From a bacterium (GTDB lineage Bacteria; Planctomycetota; UBA1135; UBA2386), in NCBI GenBank assembly GCA_030432695.1, contig JAUILN010000008.1, positions 310,001 to 374,000 of the forward strand: a stretch of 64,000 nucleotides of DNA, in the 5' to 3' direction. The notes under the pieces are model-generated. The model made no database searches. It was given only the letters and a program-made list of their open reading frames with translations, and was not told where the DNA came from. The position numbers and the translations under genes are program-made. Positions 8,733-17,207 of this stretch are shown piece by piece (position 1 is the first letter of the stretch; each line of letters begins with the position of its first letter).

Positions 8733-9302
8733 TCACTCGCCCCGCCGCCGCTCGGCCGCAAGCCGGAAGGTCTTCCGGAACCGCTCGACCGCGCGCAGGC
8801 TCGCCCGCTGCACCGCGGCATAGCTGATCTCGAGGCGCGCCGCCTGCTCCTCCAGCGCGACTCCGGCCGCACTCCAACGCACCAGATCCCGGTCGCGCGG
8901 CGGCAGTGCGTCGAGCACCCGTGTCGCGAGGCAGAGCGCTTCACGCCGCTCGGCGACGGTGCCCGGTCCCATCCCGCTCGCCGCGGGTTCGAGCACTCCG
9001 CCCGGCAGGTCCGGCGAACGCGTCATCCGCAGCAACCGGCCCGCATCGCGACGCTGCGCGCCCCAGTACCGCGATCGATCGGCGAGGTGACGGAGCACCA
9101 GCTGGTGCAGCCAACCGAGGAACTCCGGGATGCCGCGGTAGGTGAAGGCCGACTCGGAGTCGAGTGCGCGGACCAACACACCCTGCAACAGGTCGGCCTC
9201 GGCCTCGAAACGCAGCACGCCACCGCCATGCCGGCGGATGCTCGCCAGCGCCGACTGCTGGTGGGTCGCGAGCAGATCGCCGAGGGTCGGGCCAGCGCTC
9301 AT
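8733..9302 (-). CDS. ECF-like RNA polymerase sigma factor
   Basis: 189 aa. The N-terminal half contains region-2-like sequence ('FEAEADLLQGVLVRALDSESAFTYRGIPEFLGWLHQLVLRHLADRSRYWGAQRRD'); the C-terminal half has a region-4 helix-turn-helix ('LDALPPRDRDLVRWSAAGVALEEQAARLEISYAAVQRASLRAVERFR'). The ATG overlaps the stop of the upstream kinase gene by 4 bp (ATGA), implying translational coupling. Family knowledge: planctomycetes have many ECF sigma factors linked to Ser/Thr kinases. The kinase probably controls this factor by phosphorylation; that is inference from gene order. Confidence 0.85.
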   Translation of the reverse strand: MSAGPTLGDLLATHQQSALASIRRHGGGVLRFEAEADLLQGVLVRALDSESAFTYRGIPEFLGWLHQLVLRHLADRSRYWGAQRRDAGRLLRMTRSPDLPGGVLEPAASGMGPGTVAERREALCLATRVLDALPPRDRDLVRWSAAGVALEEQAARLEISYAAVQRASLRAVERFRKTFRLAAERRRGE

Positions 9303-12300
9303 CGGGGCTCGCCCTCCGCGACGCTGCGCGAGCGCAGCACCACACGCATGCCCAGATCCGGCGCCGTGTCGGCCGGATCCAGGACGGTGTGGCCGATCTG
9401 CAGCTCCTCGGCGCGCGCGCTCCGGAAACTCCCGCCGGCGACGATCCGCAGTCCGCTCCCCGGTTCGGCCTCGTCGGCACACCACTCCCGCGCACCGGCC
9501 GCGAGGTCGAACACCCCGTACGGCGACTCGTCGATCGGATGCGAACGCACCGGCTCGATCCCGCCCTGCCCGTAGTGCTCCGCGCCGATCCACTCCGGCC
9601 GGATCTCGTTGCCGAAGACGAACGCTCGGCTGTCGCCGCCCTTGCTGGCGCGCTCCCACTGGCCGAAGGTCGGCAGCGCGAACTCGAAACCCTCCGGCCG
9701 CGGCGCGGTCTGGTTCAACCAGGCCACGTAGGCCAGCGCCGCGTGCCAGGTCACGCCGAGCACCGGCAGTTCACGGTCCCCGGCAGCGACGACCGCGCTT
9801 CCACCCTGCTCGCGAATCGCGGCGAAGCGCGGCCACGCTCGTTGCCGCAGCTCGGGATCGGCGCGGGTCACCGGATCGTCGAGGAAGCGCGCGAACTCGG
9901 CACAGGTCACCTCGGTCTCGGCGAGCAGGAACGGCGGCTCGCGCCAGGCGAACGCATCCGAGGCGATCCGGACGAAGCCGTCGGGAGTCGTGCCGGTAGG
10001 CCACAGCTCGCAGCTCAGCTCGGCGCAGCGCGCGTAGTACTCCGCGGGGTTGTCGACGTGGAACGGCAACCGCAGCTCCTCGCAGCCCGGTGCGCGGAGG
10101 ATGGCGAGGTACCAACCCGGTGCCAGGGCGCTGCGTTCGATCGGCGTGGCGTCGAAAAGGCGGTCGGGCCCCACCAGATGCGGACTGGCGGTAGTGCGGA
10201 ACTCGGCGCCAGGAACGAGCACCAGGTCGACGATCCCGCCGTCGCGCCAGACCCTCGCCGGCACCTCGTGCCGCGCCGCGAAGTCCTCGGCCGGCACCAC
10301 GACCAGTCCATCCCCCGGTGCCACGAGGTGCTCGAAGACCGCCCCGTCGCGCAGGAACTCGAGGCACCGCCCCTCGCCCAACTCGACCGCCCGGCGCGAC
10401 GGCGTCACCGCTCCGCCGTCGACCCGGAGGAGCCGGTCGCCGACCCGCACCGCCTCGCTGGCGCTCGCATCGACCAGCATGCAATCGCGGATCGCATGAC
10501 CGGCAAGTTCGAGAACCACGTCGGTGCTGCGCAGCGGCCCCGCCGGCCGGTGCACGCGCAGCGCGAACTCCCCAGGCGGCCAGGGGTCGGCCGGCCCGAA
10601 CGAGCGCATCGCAGCGATCCGCAGCTCCTCGCCCGCGCCGACGTCGGCGAGGCGCGCGTAGCGAAACAGATGGACCGGCACCCCCGCCTCCGGGGTGAGC
10701 ACCGAGAACGCCCCATCGGCGTCGACCCGGGCCTGCCACGCGCCCTCGAGGTCGTGCTCGGCCATCCGGCTCAGGCAGAGTTCGGTCGCCGCGGCGTCGC
10801 CCGCAGCTCGCACCTCCAACCAACGCTGGTAGTGGAGCCAGGCCCAGGTGTCTTGGAGCAGCGCCGCGTCGGGGTCGAGCTGCGATGCGTCGCGGAGCGC
10901 GACCTGGCCCCGCTCGAACAGCAGCTCGCGCAACCGCAAGTGCTCGGCGTGCTGGGCCCGCAGCGCTTCGAGCTGGCGCTCCTCGCCGGCGTTGAGACCG
11001 CGGGTCTGCTCGGCGTGCGACAGCAGGTCGAGTCGGAAGCGCTGGCGCACCACTCGCTGCCGCCGCTCCTCGACCGCCGTCAGTTCCTCCCGCAGCGCCG
11101 CAACGGTCTCGGCGGCCTGCGCACGTCGGCCCGCGGCACGCCAGGTCGACCAGCCCCAACCGGCAAGCGACAGGACGACCAGACCGAGGCCCAGCAGCGC
11201 GCGCCCCGGGTGCCGCCGCACCGCCTTGCCCACGCGCGTCCACACCCGCGACGGCCGCGCCTGCACCGCCCGGAACTCGGCGATCGCTCGCAGGTCGTCG
11301 CCGAACTCGCGCGCCGAGGAATATCGACGGAACGGCTCCTTCTCGAGGGCCTTCTTCAGCACCACGTCGAGATCCCGTGCCAGCTCCGGCCGCAGGCTGC
11401 GAGGCGCCGGTGGATCGGTCGACACCACGTCGGCCAGCAGGCGATCGACGCTGTCGGAGTCGAACGGCGGCCGACCGGTCACGCACTCGTAGAGCGTGGC
11501 GCCCAGACCGTAGACGTCGGTGCGCGGCTCGACCGGGCCGAAACGCTTGTCGACCTGCTCGGGTGCCGCGTACTGCGGTGAGCCGGCGAACGACCGGGTC
11601 AGGGTCCGTTCGCCCGACTCCAGGTCGCGCGCCAGCCCGAAGTCGAGCAGCATCGCGCGGTCGCCGGGCAGCACGCGCACGTTGCCCGGCTTGACGTCCC
11701 GGTGGACCACGCCCACCTCGTGCGCCGCCTGCAACGCATCGGCCAATTGGATACCGAGGGTGAGCGCCCGCTGTACGCCGAGCGGTGCGCCGCGGACCCG
11801 CAGCTCCTCGGCCAGCAGCGCATCGAGGTTCGCGCCCGCCAGCAGGTCCATCGCCAGGAACTGCACGCCGCGCTCGGTCCCGAACCAGTGCACGCCGACG
11901 ATGCCTGGATGGTTGAGCCGCGCCGCCGCCCGCGCCTCCCGCGCGAACCGCGCCGCGGCGGTCGGCGACCCGGAGAGTTCCGGCCGCAGGACCTTCAGTG
12001 CGACCAGCCGACCGAGCGAAGCCTGCTCGGCCATGTAGACCACGCCCATCCCACCCTCCCCGAGCCGGCGCAGCAACCGGTAGTCGCCGAGCATCTCGAA
12101 CGGCAGGTCGGCCTCGGCGGCCGGCAGCGGTGGCCGCGACCCGCGACGCTCCACCACCTCGTCGGACGGCCGGGTGAGATCGTGCAGGGCCTCCAGCCAC
12201 ACCGCGTCGTCGCCGAACTCCGACGGCCTGATCTCCTCGCCACGCAGCATCGCGTCGAGGTAGCGGTCGTAGAGCGAGGCGACGCGGCTGGGGCTCGGGT

Positions 12301-12385
12301 CGGAGGAGGGCACCTGCAGAGTGTAGAGAGAATCGGATCCGCTACCCGCACGCCGACCGGTTCGGCTTCCTGCACGCCGCATCAT
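9299..12385 (-). CDS. Membrane Ser/Thr protein kinase with C-terminal SUMF1-type domain
   Basis: 1028 aa. A kinase domain covers about 100-375: glycine loop LGEGGMGVVY, Lys131, HRD at 228-230, DFG at 248-250, and 'GSPQYAAPEQ' for the P+1 region. One transmembrane helix lies near 396-413, followed by a coiled, charged segment rich in E and R. The middle (about 550-800) is beta-rich and unassigned. Residues about 812-1020 match the formylglycine-generating-enzyme / SUMF1 fold ('ALPTFGQWERASKGGD', 'GVFDLAAGAREWCAD', 'VAGGSFRS'). The catalytic Cys pair of true FGE after GGSF is absent (GGSFRSARAEEL), so it is likely a binding or sensing domain. The gene overlaps the sigma-factor gene downstream by 4 bp. 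An internal start is possible. Confidence 0.9.
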   Translation of the reverse strand: MMRRAGSRTGRRAGSGSDSLYTLQVPSSDPSPSRVASLYDRYLDAMLRGEEIRPSEFGDDAVWLEALHDLTRPSDEVVERRGSRPPLPAAEADLPFEMLGDYRLLRRLGEGGMGVVYMAEQASLGRLVALKVLRPELSGSPTAAARFAREARAAARLNHPGIVGVHWFGTERGVQFLAMDLLAGANLDALLAEELRVRGAPLGVQRALTLGIQLADALQAAHEVGVVHRDVKPGNVRVLPGDRAMLLDFGLARDLESGERTLTRSFAGSPQYAAPEQVDKRFGPVEPRTDVYGLGATLYECVTGRPPFDSDSVDRLLADVVSTDPPAPRSLRPELARDLDVVLKKALEKEPFRRYSSAREFGDDLRAIAEFRAVQARPSRVWTRVGKAVRRHPGRALLGLGLVVLSLAGWGWSTWRAAGRRAQAAETVAALREELTAVEERRQRVVRQRFRLDLLSHAEQTRGLNAGEERQLEALRAQHAEHLRLRELLFERGQVALRDASQLDPDAALLQDTWAWLHYQRWLEVRAAGDAAATELCLSRMAEHDLEGAWQARVDADGAFSVLTPEAGVPVHLFRYARLADVGAGEELRIAAMRSFGPADPWPPGEFALRVHRPAGPLRSTDVVLELAGHAIRDCMLVDASASEAVRVGDRLLRVDGGAVTPSRRAVELGEGRCLEFLRDGAVFEHLVAPGDGLVVVPAEDFAARHEVPARVWRDGGIVDLVLVPGAEFRTTASPHLVGPDRLFDATPIERSALAPGWYLAILRAPGCEELRLPFHVDNPAEYYARCAELSCELWPTGTTPDGFVRIASDAFAWREPPFLLAETEVTCAEFARFLDDPVTRADPELRQRAWPRFAAIREQGGSAVVAAGDRELPVLGVTWHAALAYVAWLNQTAPRPEGFEFALPTFGQWERASKGGDSRAFVFGNEIRPEWIGAEHYGQGGIEPVRSHPIDESPYGVFDLAAGAREWCADEAEPGSGLRIVAGGSFRSARAEELQIGHTVLDPADTAPDLGMRVVLRSRSVAEGEPR

Positions 12386-12407
12386 CGACCGGGATTGCCC
12401 GAGAGCC

Positions 12408-13826
12408 TCACAGCCCCATCCGGATCTCCAATCCCTCGGAGGTCACGATGCCCAGTGGATTGGCGGCAGGATCGACGGCGACCGCCTGCGCATAGACTGA
12501 TCGTGCGATCAGCACCGGATCGTTCGGCACGTTCTCGCTCCAGGTTGCGCGCGTTCCGGCGATGACCATCAGGGTCGCGAACTCGGTGCCGGCCCAGGCC
12601 CAGCAGCCGGGCATGCCGATCGCGCCGAGTTCCAAGGGGATCGGCGTGCCGAACAGGACCGTGTTGGAGCTGCCGAAGTTCAGCGCGACGAATGGGCTCG
12701 CGCCGAAGTCGGTGGCGACGACCTGCAATGCGGTGCCGAGCTGCGGCAACGACGACGGCGCGGGATCGCCGGCGAGCCTCAGCGGCGGGCTGCCGCAGGG
12801 CTGGCCATAGCTGAGGAAGCTGGCATCGCGCGGCGTCTCGACAAGCCAGGTCTCGGCATCGGGCTGGGTGAACTGGCAGAACTGCCGAACGCCGCCGAAC
12901 GACAGCAGTTGGCGACGGGCATCGTGGTAGGCCATCGCATGCACGTGGCGGTAGCCGAGCGGTGAGTTGCTCAACCACGGCGACCACGACGTGCCATTCC
13001 ACTCCCAGGTCGTCGTGTCGAGGAAACGGCAGGCGTCGTCACCGCCATACAGGACGATGCGCGCGCGCGACGCGTCGTATGCGAGCCGCGCGCTGTTACG
13101 CCGGGCCGGCCCGCCGGTCGGAGTGACGTCGGTCCAATCCTGACCGTCGAACTCCCAGGTGTCGCCGAAGGACAGCGAGGGAGCATTGTTCCAGCCCCCG
13201 AACAGCACCAAGGTGTTGCGATTGGGGTCCTGGGTCATGTGGAAGTAGGCCCGCGGCGCCGGCCGGGAGTTCGGCTGCAGCAGCGACCAGCTCGCGCCGT
13301 CCCACGCCCAGGTCTCGTCGACGGCGCCACCGGCGCCCGAGCCGAGCGGGGTGCCACCGAACAGGATCATCCGCCCGCTGGCGCGATGGTGGGCCAACGC
13401 GCCGCCGGCGCGCGGCCCGGGTCCGCCCGCCACCACCCGCTGACTCCAGTCGTTGCCGTCCCAGATCCACGTGTCGCCGCGCGCGATCGGCGCGTTGCGA
13501 TTGCAGTTCGGGGCGTCGAAGCCTCCGAACAACACCACCTCGCGACGCACCGGATCGTAGGCCAGCGACGCCGAATGCCGCGGTGGCGGTGCAGTCGCCG
13601 GACTACGCCGGAGCCAGTCGTCCCCGTCCCATTCCCAGGTGTCGGCCAACGCACAGCCGCGGGCATCGAAGCCGCCGAACAACACGATGCGCTGCCGCTG
13701 GATGTCGTAGCAGGCGACCGCGCCGCCACGTGCGGTCGGCGCATGGATCGGAGCGGCCAGTTGCCACCCGACCTGAGCAGACAACGGCAGAGCGAGGAAC
13801 AGCGCGAGCAACGGGCGAAGCGACAT
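12408..13826 (-). CDS. Secreted kelch-repeat-like protein
   Basis: 472 aa with a signal peptide (MSLRPLLALFLALPLSAQ). Residues about 30-340 contain six or seven kelch-like units with 'RGGAVACYDIQRQRIVLFGGFD', 'DTWEWDGDDW' and 'PPPRHSASLAYDPVRREVVLFGG', expected to fold as a beta-propeller. Kelch propellers mediate binding; there is no catalytic signature of galactose oxidase. Residues about 350-472 form the same kind of C-terminal beta domain seen in other secreted proteins here ('VPNDPVLIARSVYAQAVAVDP...TSEGLEIRMG'). The gene ends 22 bp before the kinase start on the same strand, so read-through into the kinase operon is possible. Confidence 0.85.
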   Translation of the reverse strand: MSLRPLLALFLALPLSAQVGWQLAAPIHAPTARGGAVACYDIQRQRIVLFGGFDARGCALADTWEWDGDDWLRRSPATAPPPRHSASLAYDPVRREVVLFGGFDAPNCNRNAPIARGDTWIWDGNDWSQRVVAGGPGPRAGGALAHHRASGRMILFGGTPLGSGAGGAVDETWAWDGASWSLLQPNSRPAPRAYFHMTQDPNRNTLVLFGGWNNAPSLSFGDTWEFDGQDWTDVTPTGGPARRNSARLAYDASRARIVLYGGDDACRFLDTTTWEWNGTSWSPWLSNSPLGYRHVHAMAYHDARRQLLSFGGVRQFCQFTQPDAETWLVETPRDASFLSYGQPCGSPPLRLAGDPAPSSLPQLGTALQVVATDFGASPFVALNFGSSNTVLFGTPIPLELGAIGMPGCWAWAGTEFATLMVIAGTRATWSENVPNDPVLIARSVYAQAVAVDPAANPLGIVTSEGLEIRMGL

Positions 13827-13931
13827 GGGGAATGACCTCGGGAAGGGACAGGGGCCGTGACTCGATCGACCGCTTCACGCCGAGGTTGACGCAAGTCCGC
13901 GCCCTCTGCCAGTCCCCGGGCAGGAGCGGAC

Positions 13932-16900
13932 TCACCTGCCGACCACCACCTGGAGCCCATCCGCCACCGCGACCGCTCCGAACAAGCTCGCACCGGGATC
14001 GAAGCTCGCACCGCTGACGAACAGGCTCGCGCCCACCAGCGCCGGATCCGTAGGCAACGGCACGGTGACCAGGAGCCGTCCTTCGGCATCGGCACCACCA
14101 CCGAGCGGGATCGACGGTGCGCCGACCCACGCGGTGCAACCGCCGCCCAGCGGCGTCGCCGTCCGACTCGCGCCGACCACCAGCCCCACCGGGGCATGCG
14201 GCACCGTGCGCTCGAGGCCGAGTTGGAACGCCGCATTGCCGAGCACCGGCAGACCCCGCCAGGTCATCCGTGGCGGCTGCCCATTGCTGCCCGCGCAACC
14301 GAAGCCGTAGCGGTGGACGTTGGGAATCCCGAGATCACCGAGATCCACGCGCCAGAGTTCCCGTCCGTCGGCCTCGGTGGTCGCCGCGAACAGCACCATG
14401 TCCTCGAAGGTGAAGAACTCCCCGGGGCTGCCGTACGCGACACCCGGATTCAGGTCGGCGAGTCGACGGGTGCCGGTGCGCGTGCCGTCCGAGATCCACA
14501 GCTCGCGCCCCGTCGTCGCGCCGTCGTCGCCGCTGAACAACACGTGACGGCCGACGCCGATCGCGGCGAGATTCTCGATCACGTCCTGGCCGAACCAGGG
14601 GCTGGCCCCCGGGTGGACGTCGACGAGACCGACCACGCCGCCGGCCGGATCGGTGCGCCACAAGGAGGGGCCGAACACGCCATCGTCCGCGACGAAGAAG
14701 AGCACGTCGTGCGCCGCGGTGAGCTGGCGCGGCGCGGAGTCCGCAGCGCCGGGCCACAGATCGGCTTCGAGTCGGGTGCCAGCGGGCGTGCCATCGGTGC
14801 TCCACAGCTCGTAGCCCTCGGCCGGCGTGCTCGCCGTGAAGTAGACGCGATCCCCCATCGCGACGAACTCGCCGAACGGAGTGTCCGCCGTACCGGGATT
14901 CAGGTCGGCCAGGAGCGTCGCCGTCGCCGGCGTGCCCTCGCAGCTCCAGAGTTCGGTGCCGTGCACGCCGTCGTTGCCGACGAACACCGCCCGGTCCCCG
15001 ACCACCGCCAGCCGTCCGGCGAAGCCCGCGGCGCTACCGGGTGCGAGGTCGACGGCCATCCGCGTCCCCGCAACCGTGCCATCGCTCACCCACAGCTCCA
15101 GACCGGCGCCCGGCGACTGGGCCGCGAAGTAGAGCAGTCCGTCGCCGTCGCTCGCGAACTGGGTGACCAGCGAGCTGCCGTTGCCCGGTGCGATGTCGAC
15201 GAACAGGCGCGTGCCGGCAACCGTGCCGTCGCTCACCCACAGCTCGGAGCCGCCGGCGCCGGCGGCCATCGAGATCCAGCCGAGTCCACGCCACGCGAAC
15301 ATCCCGAAGTAGAGGTTCACGCCACCGACCAGTTGCGTGGTTCCGGCGGCCGAGCCGTCGGTGGCCCACAACGCGGCATCGCGGAAGAACAGCGCCCGGT
15401 CGTGGGTGATCGGCAGCAACTCCACCGAGCCGTAGCCGGGGCCGGGGTTCAGGTCGAGCGCCAGACCGGTGCCGGCCGAGGTGCCGTCGGTGAACCGCAG
15501 TTCATGGCCATGCGCGGCGTCGATCGCGTCGAAGAGCGCCCGGTCGGCGAGTCCGACGAAGCGGTTGGGCGACGAACCGAGTGCCTCGCGCGGGTACAGG
15601 TCCGCGACCGTCGCGACGCGGCGGCCGTCCCAGCGCCGTAGCTCATGGCCGCTCGTGCCGTCGTCCGCGGTGAACAGCAGCGCACCGCCGAGTGCGACGA
15701 ACTCGCCCGGCGCACTCGGTGCCGCGCCGGGGTTCACGTCCGCGATCCGGTAGGTGCCCGCCGCGGTGCCGTCGCTGAACCAGGCCTCGGCGCCACTCGA
15801 CCCGTCATCGGCCTGGAACACGTAGCCGCTGCCGAAAGGCGCGAAGTGGCGCGGGAACGACGGCAGGCTGCCCGGCGCGATGTCACGCAGAAGCCTGGTC
15901 GACGGCGCACCACCATTGCTAATCCAAAGCTCCATCCCCTCACCGGGCGACCGCGCACGGAACAGCAGCACGTCGCTGCCCGGCCGGTTGACGAACTCCT
16001 CGGGCGACGAGCCGAAACGGCCCGGGTAGAGATCGCCGAGACTGGTGGTGCCGGCCGGAGTCCCGTCGGTAGCCCAGGGTTCGCGGCCAGTGTTCCCGTC
16101 GTCGGCCGAGAACGCGACGATGCCACCGAACACCGTCAGGTCGCGCGGCGCCGAACCCGCCGCACCAGGATTCAGGTCGGCGACCATGCCCGAGTTCGCC
16201 GCGTCGCCATGAGTGAACCACAGCTCCTCGCCGTGCACGCCATCGTTGGCGGTGAACAGGATACGACCACCGAGGGTCACGAAACGCGGGTCGGCGAAAC
16301 GCACGCTGCCGGCTATACCTGGCCGGAAGTCGTCGACCATCGACGTGCCGGCAGCCGTGCCGTCGGTGCGCCAGAGTTCGCGCCCGTGCACGCCGTCCTC
16401 CGCGGTGAAGTACGCGGCACTGCCCAGCGCCACGAAGTTGTAGGGATTGCTGCCGAAGGCTCCCGGCCACACGTCGGCGACCCGGAACGTCCCGGCCGCC
16501 GTACCGTCGCTACGCCACAGTTCGCGACCATCCGCGGTCGTCTCCGCGGCAAACAGCAACACGCCGCCGAACGCGAAGAGCTGACCGGGCGAGCTGCCGC
16601 GCGACCCGGGCTCCAGGTCGGCGACCAGCCTTGTGCCGGCCGAGGTACCATCGGTCACCCAGAGTTCGCTGCCGTGCATGCCATCCACCGCGCTGAAGAA
16701 CACCCGCGCCCCGACCGCCACCGCCTCGTCGACGAAGCCGGCATCCCCCGGCCACACGTCGCGCAGCATCCGGGTGCCGGCCGCCGTTCCGTCGGTGAAC
16801 CACGGCTCCCGACCGGTCCGGGAATCGGTGACGGTGCAGAACAGGCCTCCCGGCAGCGGCACGAAGTCGCCCGGTCCGGCGCCGGGATTCACGGTTCGGG

Positions 16901-17006
16901 GATCGAGGTCGAGAACCTGCGACTGCCCTCGGATCGCCGGCGCGCCCCCGAGGAGAGCCGCCAGCGCCGCAATGGGGATGGAACGAAGCAGCAGACGTGC
17001 ATTCAT
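13932..17006 (-). CDS. Large secreted ELWxTDGT-repeat protein
   Basis: 1024 aa with signal peptide (MNARLLLRSIPIAALAALLGG...). About 17-18 tandem units of roughly 47-50 aa follow, each with a version of 'G.ELWxTDGTxAGT' and then 'D..PG..gS.P..f...g..l.F.A.dg.hG'. Some units are degenerate (GHELRRWDG, GPSLWRTDP). This is the ELWxTDGT repeat family, predicted to form an extended or propeller-like extracellular structure. The last about 125 residues, from 'GFGCAGSNGQPP', are the beta-rich C-terminal domain common to several neighbours. The minus-strand frame stays open far upstream, but the signal peptide fixes the start at 17006. A smaller ELWxTDGT gene is divergent from it 201 bp away. Confidence 0.9.
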   Translation of the reverse strand: MNARLLLRSIPIAALAALLGGAPAIRGQSQVLDLDPRTVNPGAGPGDFVPLPGGLFCTVTDSRTGREPWFTDGTAAGTRMLRDVWPGDAGFVDEAVAVGARVFFSAVDGMHGSELWVTDGTSAGTRLVADLEPGSRGSSPGQLFAFGGVLLFAAETTADGRELWRSDGTAAGTFRVADVWPGAFGSNPYNFVALGSAAYFTAEDGVHGRELWRTDGTAAGTSMVDDFRPGIAGSVRFADPRFVTLGGRILFTANDGVHGEELWFTHGDAANSGMVADLNPGAAGSAPRDLTVFGGIVAFSADDGNTGREPWATDGTPAGTTSLGDLYPGRFGSSPEEFVNRPGSDVLLFRARSPGEGMELWISNGGAPSTRLLRDIAPGSLPSFPRHFAPFGSGYVFQADDGSSGAEAWFSDGTAAGTYRIADVNPGAAPSAPGEFVALGGALLFTADDGTSGHELRRWDGRRVATVADLYPREALGSSPNRFVGLADRALFDAIDAAHGHELRFTDGTSAGTGLALDLNPGPGYGSVELLPITHDRALFFRDAALWATDGSAAGTTQLVGGVNLYFGMFAWRGLGWISMAAGAGGSELWVSDGTVAGTRLFVDIAPGNGSSLVTQFASDGDGLLYFAAQSPGAGLELWVSDGTVAGTRMAVDLAPGSAAGFAGRLAVVGDRAVFVGNDGVHGTELWSCEGTPATATLLADLNPGTADTPFGEFVAMGDRVYFTASTPAEGYELWSTDGTPAGTRLEADLWPGAADSAPRQLTAAHDVLFFVADDGVFGPSLWRTDPAGGVVGLVDVHPGASPWFGQDVIENLAAIGVGRHVLFSGDDGATTGRELWISDGTRTGTRRLADLNPGVAYGSPGEFFTFEDMVLFAATTEADGRELWRVDLGDLGIPNVHRYGFGCAGSNGQPPRMTWRGLPVLGNAAFQLGLERTVPHAPVGLVVGASRTATPLGGGCTAWVGAPSIPLGGGADAEGRLLVTVPLPTDPALVGASLFVSGASFDPGASLFGAVAVADGLQVVVGR

Positions 17007-17207
17007 GGTGCCCCTGCAGTGACGTCGCCCGACCGCGCACACGCGGATTCCTGGAGTCCGCCCCGGAGGGCCCCCGCTGCCGTGTCGCCGGCGTAGCATC
17101 GAGGAGCCCGTGACGCCGTCCGGGCCACCCTTCGGCGAGCGGCACGGAACTTCCCTTCGGCGCGCGCCCGCCCCAGGGCCTTCGCATCTCCGTCCACCCT
17201 CGCGCCC

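Noticed and set aside
13932..17006. CRISPR-like or satellite repeats suggested by regular spacing of about 145 bp
   Set aside because: The periodicity is at protein level (about 48 aa repeats) with diverged DNA; there are no identical repeats with unique spacers.
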